From: Vicugna pacos
Lineage: Eukaryota; Chordata; Mammalia; Artiodactyla; Camelidae
Length of the DNA: 64,000 nucleotides
Reading direction: 5' to 3'
NCBI RefSeq assembly: GCF_048564905.1
Contig: NC_133020.1
Coordinates: 16,711,501 to 16,775,500, forward strand
Part shown: piece by piece, positions 44,990 through 56,246 of the stretch
How positions within the stretch are numbered: the stretch's first letter is position 1
Layout: every line of letters begins with the position of its first letter
Notes under the pieces: model-generated
What the model saw: the letters and a program-made list of their open reading frames with translations, nothing else
Databases searched by the model: none
Told to the model about the DNA's origin: nothing
Translations under genes and position numbers: made by a program

Positions 44990-45535
44990 TGGTGGCCATG
45001 GTGGCTGTGGCTTCAGACATGTTCCCACATCACTGAGAACTTGGATTTTCTGAACTGTATCAGACTCAAGCCATTATCAAACCAACATCGACTAGCAGCT
45101 GCCCACTGCAACCTTTCGGCCTCAAGGTCTCCCCTTGTAAATAGGCAACCATCGCGGACTCCAACCAACCGCTGCTTGGTGTTATCCTCGCGAATTGCTC
45201 AAGCTACCGTGTACTGTATCGCCAGCCCACCCACCAGCTTTTCTACTTGACAAGTGAAAGCATCAGTACCAAGAGACACCAAGAGATAATCCAAGCTGGA
45301 GACGCTGACCGGTTTGCTTCTTGATATGTCTCTCTCATCTCTGGTCCAAACTAGAAGACTGCCTCCCCACCCCTGCCTTTTCTTTTTTTAAAGCTACTGA
45401 AAGTGATGGAGTCAAAAAGCCCTTTGGATTCCCATCTTCAACAACCCTTCTCTGTTACGATACATACTTCCTGGGCCCTGTAGCTCACAAATCAGCATCC
45501 AGCCCCAACAAAAATTAAAAAACAGAGTTGATGCC
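44990..45535 (+). other. Unclassified block ending in an A-rich tract
   Basis: The sequence has the look of an mRNA 3' region ending AACAAAAATTAAAAAACAG. Short frames only (for example 45041-45250). It may be a retrocopy of an mRNA end or an unknown repeat. Confidence 0.3.
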
Positions 45536-45539
45536 TGGA

Positions 45540-46370
45540 GGAAGGACTTCCTCTGAATCCTTGAGCATCTCTAATACTTGGTGCTGTGGGAAGAGCCCGT
45601 GACATAAAGACAGGTTCTGGGGACTTGCTCTCCAGAGCTAGGTACACAAGAGTTGCCCCTAGGTTCCGCTCCATACAGGTGTCTGCTTTATTCCTGGCTC
45701 TATAAACCACAACAACTCACTAATATACACGTCCATGTGCTTGTCTACAAATATAATCATCAAATATTGCCAATACCTACAAAATCTGGGAAGAGCAAGA
45801 ACATGTTTCCTGTTGATTTCATAAACACAGAATCCTGGCAAGAACACTTCTAACTATTTACAAGGCAAGGAGAGTTTAAGGAAGCCAAAAAGAGATAGCA
45901 AAGTGCCCTGGGGCTAGAATGGCTCAGGAGCCGTCCCATCTCTTGGCTGAGGGACCAGAAAAGGTGTGATTACCAGAATCTGGAAGAGTTAGGTGTTGAA
46001 AGAGAGGGCCAGCTCAGGACAGAACTTGTCTGAAGTCACACGCCATCAGGGAGACAGGCACAAAGTCTGGCTGGCTCAACGCATAACAAGCTATTCTAAT
46101 CTTTGAACCATGATATCTACACAGTCCAAATAACCACCACTGAGTGTTAAAATCAAATAAATTCTGCCCCTAGAGTTTTAAAGCTGTCATGTTCCATGAA
46201 ATTTGGTTTCTTTTTCCTTCTAATTTAAATCCCATGGGGGCTTCATGTACCCTTTATCATAGATGAGATCTGAGTTGGAAATTAAGCCAAGAGGGGTAAT
46301 TTATACTAAAATCAGTGAGCTACAGAAGTTTGCAAAGGCCTTCATAAAGATTGATGAAGTTGAACTAGTC
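45540..46370. other. Intergenic, nothing recognised
   Basis: AT-rich, no supported gene. Confidence 0.4.
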
Positions 46371-46371
46371 T

Positions 46372-46552
46372 TTTTTTTTAACATTTTTTATTGACTTATA
46401 ATCATTTTACAATGTTGTGTCAAATTCCAGTGTTCAGCACAATTTTTCAGTCATTCATGGACATATACACATTCATTGTCAGATTTTTTTCTCTGTGAGT
46501 TATCATAACATTTTGTGTATATTTCCCTGTGCTATACAGTGTAATCTTGAAC
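46372..46552 (-). mobile_element. L1 3' end
   Basis: TTATTGACTTATAATCATTT, TTACAATGTTGTGTCAAATT and TTCCCTGTGCTATACAGTGT. Confidence 0.85.
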
Positions 46553-47679
46553 TAGTCTTAAAAACACAAAATCAGTCAATGGTAAAATAAAATTAGAAGT
46601 AAACTATGGTGATCATATCTATGTGGAGTACAAATTCCAAGACATTTTTTTTCCCAAGAAGGTTTCAATGGCTATTCCTAATGAAATATTTTCACACTGG
46701 TTCACACAAAGATAAGAGTTCATAAGTATTTACTACAAAATAAATATGGCCAGTAACTTCACAGCAACGGAAAAGAGCTCGGAATTCCGTCCTGTGTCCC
46801 AGGATGATTCAGCCCTCCATAATTTTAATTTATTCAAGTCACTGCGAATCTTTCTTTGACACAACGCCAAGGGCTCTCATTCAGGCTCCTGTAGACATTG
46901 AGAATTCTGTTATAAAACAGTTACTCCAGATGATTGAGCATATGCTTATGTGAAAGGTTGTAATTTCTCTCTGATAATATAAGAACCTCAGTTTGAGAAA
47001 CACTGCCTTGGCCAGTTTTAGAGAATGTCCGTTCTCAGCAAGTATAGAGTCTCAGTGAAGCTAAAGGACTGTCATGAAGACTGGAAATGTGAATGGCATT
47101 CTTATTACTATATTGTGAAAAAATTCTATACTTTTTCATGGGCAGCTCAAAATTCATCACCCACGTCTGTACACGGATACACATACCAGTGTTCATTCAC
47201 TCTGAGTTCTAGGATGAGGAGGTAGGTGTACAGGAAATGATTCAAGTGTGTTGGTTCCTTTGTCTCTGGCTCCTATGGGGTAAATTATCTCTAGTAATTA
47301 GGCAATAAAAGAACGGCTGTCCAAGCACATGTAGACTCTTCTGTCTCAGAAAACTCATTTTGTACTTTAAAGCGGGTAACAGATCTTTCATGATGACGCT
47401 TAAAAATATTAGATCAGAAAACATGTCACACTAAGGTGCTGATTCCAGGTATAATGAAAGGACACGTTGCACTAAACAGCAGAACAAGGATCCACACAGC
47501 ACGTTACCTTCAGGGGATAGTCCTGAGTTGTAAAATCTGGAGGGAAATAAATCTGCTATGTAAGGAAAGTTGGGAGAAATGCTCGTTTTGTCATAAAGGA
47601 CTGCTTCCCCTGTGGTGAGGCAGTATCATGGCACGACAAGAAGCTTCAGCTCCGCAGGCCGAGTGGTTTAAGACTTGGG

Positions 47680-47816
47680 AGCTACGTGATCTCGGTCAAA
47701 TTATTTGCACCTATGTTTCCCCATTTATAAAGTGGGTATGATAGTATTTACATAGTTGGGGCAATTGTTAAGATTAAATGAGTTCCCATATATACTCCAC
47801 TTACAACAGTATCTGG

Positions 47817-47822
<6 letters not shown>
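47680..47822 (+). mobile_element. MIR SINE
   Basis: GTTTCCCCATTTATAAAGTG and TTAAGATTAAATGAGTTCC. Confidence 0.8.

Positions 47823-47872
<50 letters not shown>
47823..47872 (+). repeat. (TA)n microsatellite followed by A8/T10 runs
   Basis: About 23 TA units, then AAAAAAAATTTTTTTTTT; strongly self-complementary. Confidence 0.95.
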
Positions 47873-47874
<2 letters not shown>

Positions 47875-48099
47875 AATTTTTTTTACTGTTTTTATTATTT
47901 CTCCCCATTGAACCCAGTACATATTCTCGAGTACATATAAAACTCGATTGCGCTGTTTGTCTACAAGCCTGCCTCTACTAACTAGACTGAACCTTGTAGG
48001 TTTACCGAGAACCTGTGGTATATTTGGAAGAAAAACCACTTAATCTGTAACTTCAGAGCTGGGGGGGGGGAAGTCAGGATTAGAGACATAGTTATGGAA

Positions 48100-48310
48100 T
48101 CACAAATAATAATAACTACCATTTATTGAGTTCTTATTCTATTCCAAGCTGTTCTGAAGGCTTTACAGATACTATGTTATTTGACTCCTATAATAACTCG
48201 ATGATGCAAGTACTTTGTGATTCTTATTTTACAGCGGAGGACAGTGAAACACAAAAGGTGAAGAAATTTGCCCCAGGTCACGCAGCAGAGGTAACAGAGC
48301 AGGAGGTGGA
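48100..48310 (+). mobile_element. MIR SINE
   Basis: ACCATTTATTGAGTTCTTAT, TTATTTTACAGCGGAGGACA and GCCCCAGGTCACGCAGC. Confidence 0.85.
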
Positions 48311-48319
48311 GCAGTTGGG

Positions 48320-49430
48320 AGGTTCTTCTACCTAGCAGACACCACGTTATTATAGACTATTTACATGTTGCACATTGGGCTGACGTTCATCGGTACAACA
48401 GACTGCGGACAGGCTGCCTGACTGGTTGATGCCCTGTTCTGACTTAGCTGGTACTTGAATGATTCAGCTGTTTCTTTACTGTGATGATCAGTCTTGATTA
48501 CAGGTGACAGTTTAAGATATGGAACTAGATGAGATGTCCTGGGAAGTGTGTTTATACAGTATGAGAATTCATGGGTATTCGAGCACCATGAAAGCCAAGA
48601 CGGGGTCTGTTTTACTCATGGCTATATTCCCAGAATGGTTTTACTCAATCTATTGAATGAATGAACGAGAGGTGATAATGTTATGAAACACCAATGTTTC
48701 AGTGATGGACAAAGTAAGACACGCCTAAGAAGAAAACCGAGAAGCAAGAGGCCAGGAGACAATAGGTCATGGATGTCAAAGATTTCCAAGCATAATGTAG
48801 TGAAACACACGAACGATGCGAATAGGTACAGGAAGATGAAGATTGAAGAGAGCCCACTGGTGTCCTTAGCAAAGCTTTTACAAAGGAGTTGAGGGGCAGA
48901 AGATGAGGAGATAGAATGAGAAGAGCTATTGTTTCAAGAAGAATGTGGCTGGGAAGAAATGGACACTTGAGAACAGCACATAATTGGAGAGTGGTGGGAG
49001 GGTTACCGGTTTTTATCCGGCAGCATTTTCATCAGTGACATTTTACAATTTCTGATAGATCTTTAGGAACTTATACATATTATTCTACAGTTTATCTAAT
49101 AGAAGAAACATGCAAGAAAACCAAGAAAATTCTGGAAAAGAAGACGAACGATGGAGCTTGCCTCTTAGTTTCTTGACCTCCCCCTTTCTGTTTTTCTGCT
49201 AGAACTCAGCCAGACTCCCTTGGTCATTATTCTCAGCAATGGTATCAGTTGTAGCTACTTCTCTTTAAAAATAGTTAACCGGTCCTATATCTGACCATAA
49301 TATACCATTCTTCAAGCTTGATTGTTTGAATACACCCGCTACAACTATTTAATGATCTTATCAAGATTTCCAGTTCATTGACCGCTTTGACTTTTCACAA
49401 CCTACCAACCCTCTCCTCTCCTCATTCTCT
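48320..49430. other. Intergenic, nothing firmly recognised
   Basis: Purine-rich stretch at 48650-48990, possibly another copy of the unassigned old repeat. No splice-bounded frame found. Confidence 0.4.
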
Positions 49431-49479
49431 TTCTTTTTTTTTTTCCTTTCTTTCCCCCCATCCCCGCCCCGGGGTGGGG

Positions 49480-49590
49480 ATTTAATTGAGTTTGTTTATT
49501 CATTTTTTGATGGAAGTACTGGGGATTGAACCCAGGACCTCAAGCATGCTAAGCAGGTGCTCTACCACTGAGCTACACTCACTCCCTTTC
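49480..49590 (-). mobile_element. Camelid SINE
   Basis: GAAGTACTGGGGATTGAACC and GCTCTACCACTGAGCTACAC. Confidence 0.94.
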
Positions 49591-50219
49591 ATTCTCTTTC
49601 TTATCCAGCTCAGAGACTGACTTATCAGAGAAAAATTTTTGCCCTCATTCTTTTTACTGCTCCCATCTGCCAAAACCCTGAAACTGGCTAACTGTCAGCC
49701 TTCTCCATACCAGCACCTTAGCTGCTCAGTGCAACGAGAAAATGCCACACAATAAGACAGACTAAAGACTATAAATTTATAACTAAATATAGTGAATCTA
49801 CTTATTTCTCTTGTCAACTCACTCTCCCCACCTTGAGTGGAAGAGGATGGAGATGAGGAAATATATTTATACTTTGGTAGAGGGAAAAGTCTAAGCATTG
49901 TCAAATAACAAAAATAAAACAATCCAATAACCAGTTGGAGGCCCTTTACTCAAGGGAAAACAAACCGTGAATTGGAAGCATACAGTGCCTCACATGCAGG
50001 GGAGAACTCTTCCCCAGGGATGTTTGGGCAAGAGCGAGTTTATGGAGTGTTACAGTAGCAACTTGGAAGCAGGGCATGCACGACGGGCCAGGAGGTCAAG
50101 GCTGTCCTTGTAAGGCTGGCAGGTCCTATTTTCTAGCCAAGAGAGAATCGTGACTGGTGTACATTAGGTTTCTGGGACAGTGAGGCATTTCCTGTTTAAG
50201 TGTGGACTGACTGAAGTTT

Positions 50220-51120
50220 GGTGGCTTGGGCCAGCCTCCATTTTTGTGGGTCCCTAAATTAGGTTCTGAACCTTAACACTGCTAGGAAGAGGTTTCCTGC
50301 ACACACACCACCAAACAATGCTCAGGACACCAGCTTGGTGTCCTACAATTCAACTCAACTCTAACACTACCTACCTGGGGACAGCATAGGATTCCACAGG
50401 TTAAGACTGCCTCCCACCCCCAACCCCACTGCTGGACTTCAGACACCAATTATAAGCTCAGATTATGTGCTTCTGACTAACTACACACTGAAGGTTCCAA
50501 CAACCCCCTTCAACCTAGGATGCCAGTTGCCAAGTCCAGATTGTCACCTGGCTATAAATCAGAGGTTTCCACAACTCCCTCATCAGGTTTGATTCACTAG
50601 AGCAGCTCAAAGAACTCAGAGAACCACTTTACTTACTGGATTGCCAGTTAATTATAAAGCATATAAATCAGGGGAAAATAACCAATAAAAGTGATGCATA
50701 AGGCAAGTTATGGGGAAAAGGCACAGAGTTGCCACGTTCTCTCAGCCCCATCCCTTCCCCGCATCTCCATGTGTTCATCAACCTGGAAGTTTTCTGAACC
50801 CTGTTCTTCTAGATTTTTATGGAGACCTTATTACACAGGCACAATTGATTAAGTCTTTGGCCATTGGCTCAACCTTCAGCCCCTCTCCTCCCCCAGAAAG
50901 TCCAAGGATATAGCTGAAAGTTTCAAACCTGGGGCTGTCTCCCCTGGCAACCAGCCCCCATCCCTAGATGACCCAGGGGCATTCCAAAAGTTACTGCCTT
51001 AGCATAACAAAACACCTTTATCTCTCTCACCACTTAGGAAATTCCAAGGGTTTTGGAAGCTCAGTGCTAAAACCAGGACAAAGCCCAGCTATATATTTCT
51101 TATGATTATTCACAATATCC
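50220..51120 (+). mobile_element. Old LTR fossil
   Basis: CACTAGAGCAGCTCAAAGAA, ATGTGTTCATCAACCTGGAA, CCCTGGCAACCAGCCCCCAT and ATATATTTCTTATGATTATT recall a widespread mammalian endogenous retrovirus LTR. No gag, pol or env adjoins it; broken and old. Family not assigned with certainty. Confidence 0.55.
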
Positions 51121-51269
51121 CAGTCCTGATATACAAATCATCTTTATCAGCATGCCACAGAAACTAGAAACCATATATTTGACCACATACAATTTTAAAT
51201 TTCTCTTAAGAAAAAAAGTCACATTACCGAAACGAACTTGGGTCCACTTGCTGGTCACGCAGCAAATCC

Positions 51270-51840
51270 AATTTACTGACACCGGGTTGTGGTGAAGGAC
51301 GGTACAGCGTTTACTGCAAGGCACCAAGGGAGGAGAATAGGCGACTCACACTCAGATGACTCGAACTCCCGGGTGGCTTTCAGGGAGCGATTTTTAAAGA
51401 CGACATTTGGGGTGCGGGTGGCAGAGGGCATGACTTTCTTCTGATTGGTGGGTGGTGAGGTCACAGGGTGGTGTTTCAGGAATTTTAGTTATCAACCTTC
51501 TGGTTCCAATCAGTCTGATGTCTACCTGCTAGTGACCTATCTGCTTGTAGTCACAAGGGGTCTTTTTCCTCAGAGCAAGTCAAAGATAGCGTCAGATTGT
51601 GATGTGTAGCCCTTGAGGGGGAATTGAACGCTTTATTGCTACACTATTGCTTCTTGACTGCTTTTCCTTATTTTCTGCATTCCCTCACTTCCCTAAGTAG
51701 TAACTTTTGGAGTCTGCTCTTTGTAAGTTTAGGGAGGCCTAGGAGACTAAAGCATTCTTCAACAAACAAGAATCCAGGGGACACAAGGAGGCTTTTGTAC
51801 CCAGGAGAGTCCCGCAGGGTCCAGCTCAGTTTCAATAAAG
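51270..51840 (+). mobile_element. LTR fossil next to the unrecognised gene
   Basis: Promoter- and U5-like features (TTACTGACACCGGGTTGTGG; GGTTCCAATCAGTCTG; AATAAAG near 51833). It shares GCTTTTGTACCCAGGAG with the piece at 40910-41190. Broken, no internal genes seen; boundaries approximate. Confidence 0.45.
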
Positions 51841-51995
51841 TCAAAAGACTGGGGAAAATGCATCTGAGAAAATTGAATGTTTCTCTAAGGGACAAACCTC
51901 TCTTAAAATTAATAGAGGAGAGAAGGCAAACCAATAGAAAAACAGACGAAGGATTATAGAGGAGCAAAACTTGCCACTCCTAAACGTCTCTTTAG

Positions 51996-52151
51996 CATGT
52001 GGGTTATTTCGAGGTGAACACAATCAAGGCCCAGGAGACACAGAAAGAAATTTTGACATTCCCCCTAACTACCTAAAAAAATTTAGACAGGACCTGTTCC
52101 CAGAACAGAGCTACCCCCAGAAGTATCTGCAAAGAAAATGGGCTGAGTGTG
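51996..52151 (+). CDS. Unrecognised gene, candidate exon A
   Basis: The acceptor CGTCTCTTTAG (ends 51995) and donor GTGAGG (52152) enclose 156 nt, phase 1 to 1, open throughout. The peptide includes RNFDIPPNYLKKFRQDLFPE and then QSYPQKYLQRKWAEC, aromatic- and charge-rich with none of the low complexity of random ORFs. I do not recognise the family and see no signal peptide, membrane segment or metal motif. An LTR fossil lies directly upstream, so a transposon origin of part of it is possible. Earlier exons, including the start codon, were not found. Confidence 0.5.
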
Positions 52152-52314
52152 GTGAGGGAAACTGGGCAGAGATCAGAGTCCACTCTGTGTCCCATTGTCC
52201 CTGCCTGATCCAGCAAACCTCGGTTTACCATTTGCTTTTCCATCTTTGTGTGAATTGTCTTCCTCCTCTTTGAAGTCCCAAACCACTACCCTCAACATCC
52301 TGGTTTGTCTTTAG

Positions 52315-52353
52315 CTGAAGATGGTATTTACAGTGAGGACTTGAGCCATTTGG
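52315..52353 (+). CDS. Unrecognised gene, candidate exon B
   Basis: The acceptor GTTTGTCTTTAG and strong donor GTGAGT enclose 39 nt, phase 1 to 1. It encodes AEDGIYSEDLSHL when joined to exon A. It is close (163 bp) to exon A and shares its frame and phase. Confidence 0.5.
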
Positions 52354-52450
52354 GTGAGTTACTCAGTTTTCCTGGATCTCTCCTTTGTGTACGTGGTGTT
52401 AGACTTTTGATTTTCTCCTGTTATCTGTCTCATGTCAATTTAATTCTTAG

Positions 52451-52530
52451 ATCAGCCAGAAGAACTTAGAAAAGAAGAGAACAATGTCTTCCTCTCCAAC
52501 AGCGTAACACAATTTCCGGAAGAGCTGTAG
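52451..52530 (+). CDS. Unrecognised gene, candidate terminal exon C
   Basis: The TTCTTAG acceptor opens a phase-1 frame that reads DQPEELRKEENNVFLSNS and VTQFPEEL to a TAG at 52528-52530. Exons A-C together give 91 codons of open frame before the stop. AATAAA at 52750-52755 would close the transcript 220 nt later. Confidence 0.5.
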
Positions 52531-52749
52531 ACGGTCATTGCCAACACCCGCACACAAAATGCTGAACACCACAAGTTCAATAATTAGATATTAGGGTACT
52601 AGTGTTGATCATCAGACTATCAAAGATTTAAGAGCTTGAGCATACCCAGTGTGACACTGTGATTTACAGTCAGAAATATATGCTTAGTCTTCATCCTGTT
52701 CCAGGCATGAAGTTCCTAAAACCTTTGGAATTTCCCAAGTGTTGAGCAC

Positions 52750-52755
52750 AATAAA
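52750..52755 (+). terminator. Candidate poly(A) signal of the unrecognised gene
   Basis: AATAAA in CACAATAAAGATG, followed within 30 bp by a T/GT-rich stretch (TTTTTTGTTGTGTT), the usual downstream element. Confidence 0.5.
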
Positions 52756-52969
52756 GATGTTTTTTGTTGTGTTAATGAGGTGCTTTTGGAATCCTCCCAG
52801 ATCACCTAAGGCTGAAGTCTTGTTGGCTGGAGGCGGGGTGGGGGGGGTTGGAAATCCACCCTGTGACTAGAAGGCTGGAACTTTCAGTTCAGCCCCTGAC
52901 CTTGGGGGTAAAGAGCCTGGAGAAAATTGAGTTGAATCAACCAGCAGCCGATGATTTAGTCAGTCGGGC

Positions 52970-53560
52970 CTATGCAATGCCGCCTTCGTAAAAAATTCCA
53001 TGTCCCAGGAGGGTAGCTCACCCCAAAGTCCACCAGGACAGAAAGCTCCTGTGTTCAGGACCCTTCCAGGTCTCTTGCCCTAGGTATGTCTTTATCTGGC
53101 TGTTCATGTGTGTCCTTTAAAATCCTTTGTAACAAGCCAGCCATCTGGGACATAATTCTGTGAGTTGCTCTAGTCAATTAAGCAAACTCCAGGAGTGAAT
53201 GGGGGGAACCTCAAATTTATGCCCAGTCGGTCAAAAGCAGAGGTAACAACCTGGACTTTCACTTGGTGTCCTGGGGGGCTAAGCCTCTAATCTGGGGGGT
53301 CTGACATGAGACAGCGTCAGAATCGAGTTGAATTTGTGGGCTATCTGGTCATGTCCACCAAGGATCAGAGAACGGCTTGATGTGTGGAAAACCCACGTAT
53401 CTGGTATCAAAAGTGAAGGAGTGTGGTTAAAGCCATGTGAGAGTAAAGGAGAGACACACAGAGGTGTGTTCTTTCATGATCTAGTGTTGGCAAGGATGTG
53501 GGAAAACTGGAACTCTACTTTTTTTCTTAGATCCATTCCGCTGGATCTCCACCCTCTTGC
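52970..53560 (+). repeat. Old interspersed repeat, class unassigned
   Basis: GCCCAGTCGGTCAAAAGCAG, AACAACCTGGACTTTCACTT and GTCAGAATCGAGTTGAATTT match a common mammalian repeat known to me by text, but not securely by name. Confidence 0.55.
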
Positions 53561-53569
53561 ATCAAACTA

Positions 53570-55550
53570 GATAATTACCTCCTATTACCCTAGGATCTTT
53601 CTTCACTACCATCCAGGCAATATTTTTTTCTCTTCTCTTCTGTGTTGAATTACTTGTGCCTGGAATTCCAAACATTCTCCTTTTATGGTTTGGTTCCTCA
53701 GTCTGATGTAGCAAACCCTCCTGTGGCTTCCTGAGAAAGCCTGGGAAACCTTTTTTTTTTTTTTTTTTTTTTGATACTCTGCATGTTGAAAATGTCTCCA
53801 TCCCAATTAGCACCAGAGAGCTGGGCTGACTGCAGAAGTCAGTGGAGAAAAATTTTACCTTCAGAATCTTAAATGCACGGGTCAAATGCCTTCTAGATTT
53901 CAGTGCTGATCATGAAAAATCTGACAGTAATCTTTTTATCTTTTGCTTGTAACATTCCGCCCACCACCAGCTTTTAGGATTCTATTTTTAAAGCTATGTT
54001 TGAAATTTCACATGGATGACGGGCATTCGTGTGAGTTTTTTTTTAGCCAGAAAGCTGGACACTGGGTGTCTGCTCACATGCAGCCTGTAAAATCACATTT
54101 TCAGTTCTAAATTCTACGGAACTCAATCCAAGCAAACCAAACAGAAAATCTACAAGATATTGAAAAGGCTACAAAAAAGTATGTAGGGTCCTTTTGAAGT
54201 TAGCTTTTGAGAATGGAGTTAGATTTTTGATTGTGGTGGGTAACAAATTACTTTTCTTCCCCCCATTATTTCACATGCCTGTGGCTCCCATTGCATTCAA
54301 TGGGACGCTCCTTTTCTGGGTGCTGGAATTACCTTAAAGTTTCCCTTGTCTGTAATGGCAGAGGGATAACTTATAACTAGAGGGAGCACGATTAGAATGA
54401 AAGTGTTTGTCTATTAAAGAAATAAACTTTATTCCAGCCATTCAGATGGTTGGTTAACTTCCTGATGTCCCTAAAACATGGACAGTGAGTACAGATTTCT
54501 TGACTCATCCTCATCCAGCTTCACCTGATATCTGAAAGTTTGCTTGGGCAGAACTTCAGCACCTGTAACAGACCTGCCACCTGTCAAACATCTGCAGCTT
54601 TTGTTAGTGTCTCAAATTCGTATCATTTCTGCAGGAAGTGGGTTTCCTTCCCAGGTTTCTCACAGATGTTGTCCGTTTCTCAAAGTGTGTTTCATGGAAC
54701 TCTATTTTTACATGCATTTCAAATATATGTCTTTTTAAAGTATCTTCAGTTCTTAAGAAGTTGGGAAATTCTGCCAGAATCTCTGAAAAGTTCCTATTTT
54801 AAAAATGAATGCCCATAATAAATTTTTACGAGAGTCGAGTCAGCACAGGACACAATTTAGCAACTGAAGGCTTGGAAGGTACTTTTTGATCTTGATCTTG
54901 ATATTTATTTGATGAACTATCAGACAGATATTCACCATGTGTCTTATGTCAGGGGATAACACTGCGATTGCACTAATAGTTCAGTCAAAATATAAGTTAA
55001 TCCATCACCTTTCTTAGTTTTAAATCTTAATAACTCTTTTGACCATGCTAATTTATCTCTAGATCCACCATCTTAGCCTGCCGTCACCTCTTGAACATCC
55101 TACAGTGGACGGAAGGGGGGGTCTGACAAGAGAGACATTCCTAGACATCTGTTTTTTTGTTTTGAGGGACCAAGTACACAGAATCAAGAATATTTAATTT
55201 TGAAAAATTGAGTTTGAGTTTCTTGTGCCTCTGGGAGAGAGACCAGATGTTTTACAGGAAATCATCTCAGGAGGAAGGCCCAACTGAAGATGCAGATTCA
55301 AAGGTGTCAACGTACTGATGATAATGGAATATAGAGGTGTAGATTAGAATTCTTAGTGAAAAAAAAAACCCTGATTTTTAGTTCCACTCCTGCCATGGAT
55401 TCGCCTATCTGATCCTGGCCAATTTGCATAATGGTTCCATTTCCCAGTTTCCTCCTTGTGGTGGACACAAACCCCGTTTCCTTTTCTTCCTGGACACACG
55501 GCTGGACTGTTTCTTAGCTTCACAGTTGGCATGGGGGCTACAACACAACT
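53570..55550. other. AICDA-APOBEC1 intergenic, nothing recognised
   Basis: AT-rich, with a T-run at 53751-53772. No supported exon. Confidence 0.4.
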
Positions 55551-55559
55551 TTCTGACTG

Positions 55560-56030
55560 TTTTCATGTCTTGGCTATTGTAAATGCTGCAGTGGACGTGG
55601 AAGTGCATCTTTGAGATAATGATTTCATTTCATTCACATGTATAAGGATTGCTTTGGCTCTTCAGGGTCTTTTGTTGCTCCATATGAAATGAGGAGTGTC
55701 TTTTCATTGCTGTAAAAACTGCCACTGGAATCTCGATAAGGATTTCATTGCATTTACAGGTGGCTTTGGGTAGTAGGGACCTCTTAACAATATTAATTCT
55801 TCCGATCCATGACCATGGGATATCGTTCCATTTTACTTTTGTCTTCTTCAATCTGTTTTGTCAATGCCTTATAGATTTCACCATACAGATCTTTCACCTC
55901 CATGGTTAAATTAATTTCTAAATATTTTATTATTTGATGCTATTGTAAATGGGATGGTTTTCTTTCCTTTCCAAATAATCCATCTTTAGTATATAGAAAT
56001 GCAAACTGACATTTTCTAGATTCTAATGGC
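55560..56030 (-). mobile_element. L1 ORF2 fragment, directly after APOBEC1
   Basis: Minus-strand translation WNDIPWSWIGRINIVKRSLL is L1 ORF2 text (human-type DIPCSWIGRINIVK). Same strand as APOBEC1. Confidence 0.85.
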
Positions 56031-56096
56031 ATTCACTCTTTAGTGGGTCATCAATGCTGGTTCATGAAACAGTAGATACACAAGGAATTGTTCTGT

Positions 56097-56246
56097 TCAT
56101 CTCCAAGTCACAGGAAGCTGTATCAACCCTGTAGCGAAAAGGATATGGGGCGGAATCATTCGGTAATGGCAGTTTTGAAGTTCAAGTGTGAACAATGTAA
56201 GCCGATTCTGACGTTGTCTTGAAATCTTTAAACATGGAGGGAGACT
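56097..56246 (-). CDS. APOBEC1: APOBEC1 exon 5 (C-terminal hydrophobic domain)
   Basis: TTCCAG acceptor; 49 residues from SLPPCLKISRQRQNRLTLF to LFATGLIQLPVTWR and TGA. In the known enzyme this leucine-rich part mediates dimerisation and cofactor contact. An antisense-reading L1 piece begins about 65 bp beyond the stop. Confidence 0.96.
   Translation of the reverse strand, partial: SLPPCLKISRQRQNRLTLFTLELQNCHYRMIPPHILFATGLIQLPVTWR

Noticed and set aside
52315-52353. Tyrosine signalling motif in GIYSEDL of the unrecognised exon
   Set aside because: Position +3 after Tyr is Asp, not Leu/Ile/Val, so it is not an ITIM; no membrane segment is seen nearby.
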